A stretch of DNA of 11,070 nucleotides, from assembly GCA_002482865.1 (NCBI GenBank), contig DLGU01000074.1:42581-53650 (forward strand). The letters are read 5' to 3'. A program made the translations under genes and the position numbers. Below the pieces are notes generated by a model. It was not told the origin of the DNA. It was given only the letters and a program-made list of their open reading frames with translations, and did no database searches. Positions 5,010-11,070 of the stretch are shown one piece after another; position 1 is the stretch's first letter, and each line of letters opens with the position of its first letter. The DNA is from Porphyrobacter sp. UBA7686 (GTDB lineage: Bacteria > Pseudomonadota > Alphaproteobacteria > Sphingomonadales > Sphingomonadaceae).

Positions 5010-6176
5010 ATGAATTTCGAGCTCAGTCACGAACACGCCATGCTGAAAGATCTGGTCGGCAAGTTCGTGCGCGATCAGCTGATGCCGTTCGAGCAGACGG
5101 TTATCGCCCGCGAAAACAAGGGCGAGGGCACCTATCTCAACGCCGAGGAGACCGCGAAGGTCGACGCCGTCAGCCGCGAGCTGGGCCTGTGGGGCCTCGA
5201 CGCGCCGGAGGAAGTGGGCGGCATGAACCTGCCGATGGTGGCGATGGTCGGCGTGAGCGAGGAGCTCGGCAAGACCGTCGTCCCCTATTATCTCCCGCCC
5301 GATTCGCCCAACCTCAGGATGCTGATGGTCGCCGCTGACGAGCGCCAGCGCGCAGCCTATCTCGAGCCCTATGTGCGCGGCGAAACGATCAGCGCGATCG
5401 GCATTTCAGAGCCCGGCGCCGGGGCCGATCCGCAGCGGATGATCACCACTGCCGTGCAGGATGGGGACGACTGGATCATCAACGGCCGCAAGATCTGGAT
5501 CACCAAAGGGGCTGAGGCGCACTTCACCATCCTGATGGCGGTGACCGACAAGAACCCCAATGGCCGCAACGGCATGTCGGCCTTCCTCGTCGACAAGGGC
5601 ACCCCCGGCTTCAACGTGCTGCGCAAGATCCCGATGATCGACGGCACTTCAACCTATGAAATTGCGCTCGACGATTGCCGGGTGCCGGGGTGGAAGCTGC
5701 TCGGCCAGCGGGGACAGGGCTTTGCGCCGATGCAGGTGCGGCTGGGCACGCGGCGGATCGAGATGGCGTCCTGGTCAATCGGCATGGCGCAGCGCGCGCT
5801 GGACATGATGATCGACTATGCGCCCCAGCGCACGACGTTCGGCAAGCCCCTCTCGTCGCGCCAGACGGTGCAGAACTGGATCGCCGACGCCGCTACCAAG
5901 ATCCACGCGATGCGGCTGATGACCTATGACTGCGCGTGGAAGATCGACGAGGGCCGCGATACCCGCAGCGAAATCTCGATGATCAAGAGCTTCTGCATCG
6001 AAAGCGCTTACGAGATCGTCGATCACGCGATGCAGTTGTTCGGCGGGATGGGCATGACCCGCGAATTGCCGCTCTACCTGATGAGCAACAAGCTGCGCAC
6101 CATGCGCATCTATGACGGCCCGAGCGAGATCCACAACTGGGTGGTCGCGCGCGGATTGCTGGGCACCTATGAGTGA
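5010..6176 (+). CDS. Acyl-CoA dehydrogenase family protein with Asp at the usual catalytic Glu position
   Basis: This 388-residue cytoplasmic FAD enzyme is predicted to oxidise an acyl-CoA to the enoyl-CoA and pass electrons to ETF. The N-terminal helical domain (about 1-125) opens with 'MNFELSHEHAMLKDLVGKFV'. The middle beta domain has 'ISEPGAGADPQRM' (132-144) and 'WIINGRKIWIT' (155-165). The C-terminal helical domain includes 'RTTFGKPLSSRQTVQNWIAD' (274-293, flavin contacts) and 'QLFGGMGMTRELPL' (342-355). In the C-terminal signature 'IYDGPSEIH' Asp369 occupies the place where medium-chain enzymes carry the catalytic Glu of YEGT. From memory, ACAD10/11-like members have a similar DGPDEVH motif, so it may belong near that branch and act on unusual acyl chains. 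The start at 5010 follows CAGGGACAGAGG; an in-frame GTG at 4962 lies in the upstream dyad region. It is a single-gene unit converging on the receptor gene. The substrate is not determinable. Confidence 0.92.
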   Translation: MNFELSHEHAMLKDLVGKFVRDQLMPFEQTVIARENKGEGTYLNAEETAKVDAVSRELGLWGLDAPEEVGGMNLPMVAMVGVSEELGKTVVPYYLPPDSPNLRMLMVAADERQRAAYLEPYVRGETISAIGISEPGAGADPQRMITTAVQDGDDWIINGRKIWITKGAEAHFTILMAVTDKNPNGRNGMSAFLVDKGTPGFNVLRKIPMIDGTSTYEIALDDCRVPGWKLLGQRGQGFAPMQVRLGTRRIEMASWSIGMAQRALDMMIDYAPQRTTFGKPLSSRQTVQNWIADAATKIHAMRLMTYDCAWKIDEGRDTRSEISMIKSFCIESAYEIVDHAMQLFGGMGMTRELPLYLMSNKLRTMRIYDGPSEIHNWVVARGLLGTYE

Positions 6177-6184
6177 AACGAAAA

Positions 6185-6214
6185 CGGGCGGGACAGCGTG
6201 AACTGTCCCGCCCG
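6185..6214 (-). terminator. Intrinsic terminator: perfect 12-bp stem, 6-nt loop
   Basis: CGGGCGGGACAG (6185-6196) pairs perfectly with CTGTCCCGCCCG (6203-6214) around a CGTGAA loop. On the minus strand the stem is followed by TTTT, making it a good rho-independent terminator for the TonB-dependent receptor, whose stop is 25 bp away. It lies 9 bp after the acyl-CoA dehydrogenase stop and may also stop that transcript, though the plus side has no T-tract. Confidence 0.85.
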
Positions 6215-6238
6215 CCTCTGTGCCACTCAGCCCGCGCG

Positions 6239-9200
6239 TCAGAACGATCCGCGCACCCCGAGGTAGAAGAACCGCCCGCGCACCCCGATCGGCCGCACCA
6301 GACTGCCGAGGTAAGGTTCACGGTCGAAGGCGTTGTTGATCCCGCCATAGAGGCTGAACTTCTCGGAGAAGTCGTAGCTGGCGAAGAAGTCGCTCACCAG
6401 CGAATCCCCGGTGTCGCGCTGGGACAGCGGCACGAGGGTGTTGTCGTCCTTGACGACCACCTTGCCACCTTCAATCGCGACATCGACGACCTGGATGTTG
6501 GTAATGCCGGGCGAAAGCTGGCTGCTTTCGAACCGCCCGGTCCAGCCGAGCGTGAACGCGTCCATCTTCCAGGTGATGCCGACATTGGCGATCCATTCCG
6601 GATTGCCGAACTCGCCCAGATTGTCATTGTCGATTGCCTGCGAGATTTTGTCCTGTTCCGCCACGAGCGGGTCAGGATCGGGCGTTCCCGGGGTCGCGCT
6701 GAAGATCTGCGTGTCTTCAAGGAAGTGCGTGCCAGTGAGCGACAGGTCGATGGTGCCGTAATCAGCCCCGAACGGCACATCGAACTTGTAGTTGGCGGCA
6801 AAGTCGATCCCGCGCACCGCGAGCGAGCCGAGGTTCACGTTACCAGCGGTGAAGTTGTCGATCACCCCAGTTGTGGGGTTACGGGTAATCGCGTCGCAGA
6901 ACTGGTTGTCCGTGCTCGGCAAGTCGACGCAGGCCGCTGCAATCTGCAAGCCGGTGAGCGAGCCCACTGCGCCAGTGATCTTGATGTCGTAGTAATCGGC
7001 GATCACACTCAGCCCGCTGAGCATCCCGGTCGGCTGCCACACCAAACCGGCGGTGAAGGTTTCGGCCTCTTCCTCTTGCAGATTGGGATTGCCCCCCGTC
7101 GTACCCGGACGGAACGCCGAGGCGAAGTTGGCGGGGTTGAACCCGGCCGGCACGAATTCGAGGCAATTGGCCGGACGAAACGAGCTGCCCGAGTTGACGT
7201 TCGCCGCGGCGCAGGGATCGGCCAGCAGGCCAATTGTGGCCGAGCGGACCGGGCCGAACAGTTCGGCCAGGTTGGGCGCACGCACCGCGACAGAGTATGT
7301 TCCGCGGAAGGCCAGCGTTTCATGCGGCTTGTACCGTCCGCCGACCGTCCATGCGGTGGTCTTGCCGATGGTGTTGTAATCGGAGAAGCGGATCGCGCCG
7401 TTGAATTCGAGCAGGTCGACGAAGGTCATGTCGGCCAGCAGCGGCACGCGCACTTCGCCGAAGCCTTCGTAGACTTCGATCGAAGGGTCCTGGAAGCGCG
7501 GATCGGGTGAGGGATTGACCGGCGAGCCGCTTGAGACGACGCCGCTGGTGATCCCCGGAGAGTTCTGGAGCGGCGAGGGCGTGAACAGCGAGGTGTCCTT
7601 GCGGTATTCGAAGCCCGCGGCAAAGCCGATGGCACCGCCCGGCAGCTCAAAGAACTCCGCCGTGTCGCCTGCCAGCGAGCCAAGGATCTGCTGCTGGGTC
7701 AAAATGGTCGAATTGGTGATATCGACAAAGGAGAAGTCAGCCCCGGCGCCGTTGATCGAATCGGGTCCGAAGATGTTGATCGGTGCACAGACCCCGGTGC
7801 GCGGGGTGAAGCTGATCGCCCGGCCCGTGCCATCGGGGTTGCGCGGCGGACGCGGGAAGGGCGATACGCCCGGCGCGGTCCCGTCAAGCTCGCTGCGGCA
7901 GATGATGTCACCTGCCTGCGCCGTCCCGGGATTGATCTGCACGTTCTGACCGCCGCGGATGGCCGTGACAGTGCGGTTGTTGGCTCGGAAGCCGGCGAGG
8001 TTGTCGGCGTTCAGCGCAATCGCGTCGATCGCGTAGAAATAGCGGTCGTCCAAGCGGGTGTTGCTGAACACCGATTCCACCTCGGTACGGCCATAGTTAT
8101 AGGACAGTTCCCACTTCCAGCCGAGCTTCTCGAACTCGCCGCGCAGGCCCGCTACGAACCGCAGCGTCGAACGCTCGGTCTCTTCCTGCGGCAGCACGTC
8201 GATGTCCTGAATGTCGCGCGAAACCGCGATCACCGGGCTCTGGCCAAGGCCCTGGAGCTGGGTAACCTGGGCGCGCAGCCCGGCCGGGATGAAGGGGTTG
8301 TCGAGCCGGATCGGAATGTCATCATTGAACGGCGTGCCGGTGGCATCAACGCCATTGGTGAAAGCGTACTTGCCCTCGAAGAAGGCCTCGATCCCCGGAG
8401 TGATCTCGAAATCCGCCCCGGCGGAGAAGACCAGCTGTTCCAGTTCGGGCAGGATCAACTCGTTGACGTTCGCGCCGATCCCGTCACCGCCCGAAGCGCT
8501 GAAGGCGTCGACAAAGGTGCCAGACCCGAAGGCGCGCAAGGCCGTTCCGTCGAACACCTGCGCGACCGGGATGTTGGTGCCGGGAAGGAACGGCACCGAA
8601 CCATTCGGATTGATCAGGTTGACCGCGTCGAAGGCGCTCGCGAAACCATTGTCGAGGGCGATGATCCCGAACCGGCTCGATACCGGCAGGGTCACGTTCG
8701 GGTAGAAGGCTTGGCTGGGACGCTCGCCCGCAGGCAGGCCGAAATCGGCGTCGGTCAGGCCGAGCAGATCAAAGATCGCATCATTGGCAAATCCGAGCCC
8801 GAACAATCCGGTCCCGGCAAAGTCGCGGTCGGTGGCCTTCAGCGACTTCTGCTTGCTGTAATCGACCGAGAACACCGCGCTGCCGCGCCCATCCATGAAC
8901 TCACCGCCGCCGGCAAGGCTGACGCTGTAGTTCTCGGCATCGCCCTGATCGGAAATGCCGCCCTGAACGTTGAACTCCAGTCCGTCGAAATCACGGCCTG
9001 ACCGCAGAGTGAAGTTGACGACGCCGCTGACCGCGTCGGCGCCGTATACCGAGGACGCACCGCCGGTCAGCACTTCAACGCTCTTGATCCGCCCCTGCGG
9101 GATCGCGCCGATATCAACGGCAGCCGAACCGCCGGTGCCCGGCACATGGCGGCGTCCGTCTTCAAGCACCAGCGTGCGAACCGAACCGAGCTGACGCAGG

Positions 9201-9562
9201 TTCAACAGGCTGAGGCCAAGGTCCGAACTGTCGCCGGCAGCCACTTGGTTGACGGAGTCGGTGCCCGGCAGCGAGCCTTGCAGCGCGGGAATATTGCGCA
9301 GCTGGGTGGCGAGATCGGCCTGCCCGCTCAGCGCGATGCTCTCAGCGTCGATCACCGTGATCGGGCTGGTGGATTCGGTCGCCGCGCTCACAGAAATGCG
9401 CGAGCCGGTGACGACGATCTGTTCCGCGGGTTCGGCGGCAGGGTCTTCCTCTGCCAGGCTGTCCTGCGCGCTGGCTTGCGCGGGCGCCAGACCGGCGACC
9501 AGCAGGGCCGCAGCGATGGCGGGAAGCGACGACGAACGGAGAGAGAGCTTCGTAATACGCAT
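6239..9562 (-). CDS. TonB-dependent outer-membrane receptor, ligand unknown
   Basis: This 1107-residue protein is predicted to be an energised outer-membrane importer. Residues 1-32 form a signal peptide ending in ASA before QD. 'EQIVVTGSR' (47-55) is the TonB box/plug entry. The plug domain spans about 60-190 and includes 'LRNIPALQGSL', 'RTLVLEDGRRHVPG' and 'SVEVLTGGASSVYGADAVSGVVNF' (161-184), the strongest family signature. The rest is a large barrel with long loops containing paired cysteines ('DPCAAANVN...ANCLEF', 'AACVDLPSTDNQFCDA'). The protein ends '...RFFYLGVRGSF' with the terminal aromatic expected for Bam-assembled barrels. It is longer than classical siderophore receptors and resembles the expanded receptors of sphingomonads. 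The start at 9562 has GAGGA at 6-nt spacing; an ATG at 9616 would give an overlong signal-peptide n-region. No TonB, ExbBD or substrate gene is adjacent, so the ligand is unknown. Confidence 0.96.
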   Translation of the reverse strand: MRITKLSLRSSSLPAIAAALLVAGLAPAQASAQDSLAEEDPAAEPAEQIVVTGSRISVSAATESTSPITVIDAESIALSGQADLATQLRNIPALQGSLPGTDSVNQVAAGDSSDLGLSLLNLRQLGSVRTLVLEDGRRHVPGTGGSAAVDIGAIPQGRIKSVEVLTGGASSVYGADAVSGVVNFTLRSGRDFDGLEFNVQGGISDQGDAENYSVSLAGGGEFMDGRGSAVFSVDYSKQKSLKATDRDFAGTGLFGLGFANDAIFDLLGLTDADFGLPAGERPSQAFYPNVTLPVSSRFGIIALDNGFASAFDAVNLINPNGSVPFLPGTNIPVAQVFDGTALRAFGSGTFVDAFSASGGDGIGANVNELILPELEQLVFSAGADFEITPGIEAFFEGKYAFTNGVDATGTPFNDDIPIRLDNPFIPAGLRAQVTQLQGLGQSPVIAVSRDIQDIDVLPQEETERSTLRFVAGLRGEFEKLGWKWELSYNYGRTEVESVFSNTRLDDRYFYAIDAIALNADNLAGFRANNRTVTAIRGGQNVQINPGTAQAGDIICRSELDGTAPGVSPFPRPPRNPDGTGRAISFTPRTGVCAPINIFGPDSINGAGADFSFVDITNSTILTQQQILGSLAGDTAEFFELPGGAIGFAAGFEYRKDTSLFTPSPLQNSPGITSGVVSSGSPVNPSPDPRFQDPSIEVYEGFGEVRVPLLADMTFVDLLEFNGAIRFSDYNTIGKTTAWTVGGRYKPHETLAFRGTYSVAVRAPNLAELFGPVRSATIGLLADPCAAANVNSGSSFRPANCLEFVPAGFNPANFASAFRPGTTGGNPNLQEEEAETFTAGLVWQPTGMLSGLSVIADYYDIKITGAVGSLTGLQIAAACVDLPSTDNQFCDAITRNPTTGVIDNFTAGNVNLGSLAVRGIDFAANYKFDVPFGADYGTIDLSLTGTHFLEDTQIFSATPGTPDPDPLVAEQDKISQAIDNDNLGEFGNPEWIANVGITWKMDAFTLGWTGRFESSQLSPGITNIQVVDVAIEGGKVVVKDDNTLVPLSQRDTGDSLVSDFFASYDFSEKFSLYGGINNAFDREPYLGSLVRPIGVRGRFFYLGVRGSF

Positions 9563-9955
9563 GATGTGTCCTCGCGTAGGTGTGACCGGGACAAGGCCTG
9601 CGATGCTACGTGGCATTGCAGTGCCGTGCCGTCGTCGTCAGAAGCGCCGTCCCGGTGCGAGGGTTGATCCCCCGTCGAGCGTGCCCTGTACGGTCCTTCC
9701 TGCGCGAGGTCGGTGGCCGGGCGTTGTCGCCCTTTGCCTGCCTGCCCCAATTGCGTTGCGACGCGCGCCAGCGCCCCCGGCGTCGTCATGTCCGGTATTA
9801 CGGTTGGGGGTTTCGGTGGTAAGTGGTCATTCTACGTATATCCGGGCAGCAGCCGCATTCGCGGGGCAAACTGTCACCCATCAGCAACATAGGTAAGATT
9901 CTGGCGCGATTTTGCGGGTTCGCTTGCGGACGCCTGCTCTGCTAGCACGGCTGGC
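9563..9955. other. 393-bp intergenic region between divergent receptor and mcd genes
   Basis: No convincing gene is present: the short frames here have arginine/proline-rich shadow-like translations and no Shine-Dalgarno. The region must contain promoters for both flanking genes. A less GC-rich patch lies at about 9790-9835 (TACGTATAT at 9834-9842 on the plus strand). I see no tRNA, riboswitch-like fold or strong hairpin by eye. Confidence 0.5.
9871..9899 (+). promoter_or_regulatory. Weak candidate promoter for mcd
   Basis: CTGTCA (9871-9876) and TAAGAT (9894-9899) each match sigma-70 consensus in four of six positions at 17-bp spacing, 56 bp before the mcd ATG. The position is sensible but the match is weak. 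Confidence 0.25.
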
Positions 9956-11070
9956 ATGAGCGAATGGATGGCAGTGGCGCGCGCTTCCCTGATAGCGGCG
10001 CGCGAATATTCGGAAAGCGTGCGGGAGACGGTCGCGGGTGTGGTTGCACCCGGCGGGCCGGTCGATCCTGCGCTGCTGGCGCGCGAGCAGCACCAGGTGC
10101 ATGGCTTTGCCTGGATCGCGGCGAGCTTCGCGGCGCTGGAAGCCACGCTGGACTGGGCCGTGCGCGCCGAGGCTGCCGGACGGTTCGGTGCGGCCGAGGA
10201 ACTCGTGGTGCGGATCGGCTTTGGCGAATATCTCGCCCAGATCGCGTCCGGCTTGCCGATGAGCGCGAATGAGGTGGTGCGCCCGTCCGCTTTCGGCACC
10301 GAGGCTGAGGCCCGCGCCTTCGCCGCGCATCCGGCCACCGCGCGATTACTGGCTGAGGGCAACTGCGCCCAAACCCGCGCGGCCTTGGCCGCGTTGCTGG
10401 CTGACGGGGTTCGGCCTGATGAAGCGTTGGGCGACGACGCGCTCGATCAGGTGCGAGACCAGCTGCGCGCCTTCACCGCTGACGCGATTACGCCCCATGC
10501 CCACCAATGGCACTTGGCCGACGCGTTGATCCCCGATGCCGTGATTGCCGAGATGGCAGCGCTCGGCGTGTTCGGGGTGTGTATTCCTGAGGCGCACGGC
10601 GGGTTGGGGCTGGGCAAGCTGGCGATGGCAGTGGTCTCGGAAGAATTGTCGCGCGGGTGGATTTGCGCCGGGAGCCTTGGCACCCGTTCGGAGATTGCGG
10701 GCGAGTTGATCACCGAGAACGGGACGCCCGCGCAGAAGGCGAAATACCTCCCCCGGATTGCCGATGGCTCCTGCCTGCCGACTGCGGTGTTCACCGAGCC
10801 CGATACCGGGAGCGACCTCGCTGCGGTGCGGACACGCGGTGAACGCCAGAGCGATGGTAGCTGGCAGGTCACCGGCGCGAAGACATGGATCACCCACGCC
10901 GCCCGCGCCGATCTGATGACCATGCTGGTGCGCACCGATCCCGCCGTGCCGGGCTATGCCGGTCTGTCGATGCTGCTGGCCGAGAAAACGCGCGGCACTG
11001 ACCCCGCGCCCTTCCCCGATGCGGGGATCGAGGGGAGCGAGATCGAAGTGCTCGGCTACCGGGGCATGAA
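9956..11070 (+). CDS. mcd: (2S)-methylsuccinyl-CoA dehydrogenase, N-terminal 371 residues (runs off window)
   Basis: This FAD enzyme of the ethylmalonyl-CoA pathway oxidises (2S)-methylsuccinyl-CoA to mesaconyl-CoA during acetyl-CoA assimilation. The frame opens at ATG 9956 and is still open at the window end. It has the N-terminal extension of about 155 residues that distinguishes Mcd from ordinary acyl-CoA dehydrogenases. This includes 'EQHQVHGFAWIAASFAALE' (44-62) and 'RIGFGEYLAQIASGLPMSANEVVRP' (86-110). The catalytic acyl-CoA dehydrogenase domain then begins near residue 160. In it are 'EELSRGWICAGSLGTRSEI' (229-247), 'TAVFTEPDTGSDLAAVRTR' (276-294), 'VTGAKTWITHAARADLMTMLVRTDP' (305-329), 'GLSMLLAEKTRGTDP' (336-350) and 'GSEIEVLGYRGM' (360-371). 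The catalytic C-terminal part lies outside. No clear Shine-Dalgarno precedes the ATG. Usual partners (ccr, ecm, mch, meaB) are not in view but may follow to the right. Confidence 0.9.
   Translation, partial: MSEWMAVARASLIAAREYSESVRETVAGVVAPGGPVDPALLAREQHQVHGFAWIAASFAALEATLDWAVRAEAAGRFGAAEELVVRIGFGEYLAQIASGLPMSANEVVRPSAFGTEAEARAFAAHPATARLLAEGNCAQTRAALAALLADGVRPDEALGDDALDQVRDQLRAFTADAITPHAHQWHLADALIPDAVIAEMAALGVFGVCIPEAHGGLGLGKLAMAVVSEELSRGWICAGSLGTRSEIAGELITENGTPAQKAKYLPRIADGSCLPTAVFTEPDTGSDLAAVRTRGERQSDGSWQVTGAKTWITHAARADLMTMLVRTDPAVPGYAGLSMLLAEKTRGTDPAPFPDAGIEGSEIEVLGYRGM

Noticed and set aside
6173..7510. 445-codon plus-strand open frame antisense to the TonB-dependent receptor
   Set aside because: It overlaps the terminator hairpin and the well-supported receptor, and its composition is that of a shadow frame.
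9563..9616. ATG at 9616 as the receptor start
   Set aside because: It would place 18 extra residues before an otherwise standard signal peptide; the ATG at 9562 has GAGGA.
9610..9896. Short open frames in the gap before mcd
   Set aside because: Basic, low-complexity translations without Shine-Dalgarno or domain; overlapping frames on both strands point to non-coding GC-rich DNA.
1..11070. CRISPR array, tRNA/rRNA genes, insertion sequences or att sites
   Set aside because: No regularly spaced repeats, tRNA cloverleaf sequence, transposase, integrase or long terminal repeats were seen on either strand by eye.

Overview
The window looks like chromosomal DNA from a GC-rich alphaproteobacterium, most likely a sphingomonad (Sphingomonadales/Erythrobacteraceae-like). 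The reasons are the high GC content and codon use, a very large TonB-dependent receptor of the type common in that group, a periplasmic alkylsulfatase, and a recognisable ethylmalonyl-CoA-pathway gene (mcd). Taxonomy is inferred from content only. I see no RNA genes, insertion sequences, phage genes or CRISPR arrays.

Layout. (1) 1-324, minus: the N-terminal part of a secreted alkyl/aryl sulfatase that runs off the left edge. (2) 525-2067, plus: a two-gene unit divergent from the sulfatase. It encodes a poorly recognisable 385-residue protein, possibly a degenerate isocitrate/isopropylmalate dehydrogenase-type fold, and an ArsR-family regulator (ArsR-1). (3) 4767-2094, minus: a three-gene unit converging on the first. 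It encodes a second ArsR-family regulator (ArsR-2), a beta-carbonic anhydrase and a SulP-family anion transporter. (4) 5010-6176, plus: an acyl-CoA dehydrogenase with Asp where most family members have the catalytic Glu. (5) A perfect 12-bp hairpin terminator separates it from the convergent (6) 9562-6239, minus: a TonB-dependent outer-membrane receptor. (7) About 390 bp without a gene, then (8) 9956-end, plus: the first 371 codons of (2S)-methylsuccinyl-CoA dehydrogenase, which runs off the right edge.

How they may work together. The most coherent unit is regulator, carbonic anhydrase and SulP carrier, which looks like an inorganic-carbon (bicarbonate) uptake and interconversion module. It faces a unit carrying a paralogous ArsR of identical length. 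By hand alignment the two regulators are about 40% identical and have nearly the same recognition helix, and neither contains cysteine, so thiol-based metal or sulfide sensing is unlikely. A CTGCAA-N4-TTGCAG dyad lies between the candidate promoter and the start codon of ArsR-2 and is the best operator candidate. The ethylmalonyl-CoA pathway implied by mcd contains two carboxylation steps, so bicarbonate/CO2 supply could be relevant to this organism, but nothing in the sequence proves that link. The sulfatase (alkyl sulfate to alcohol) and the acyl-CoA dehydrogenase (acyl-chain oxidation) fit a general lipid or surfactant diet.
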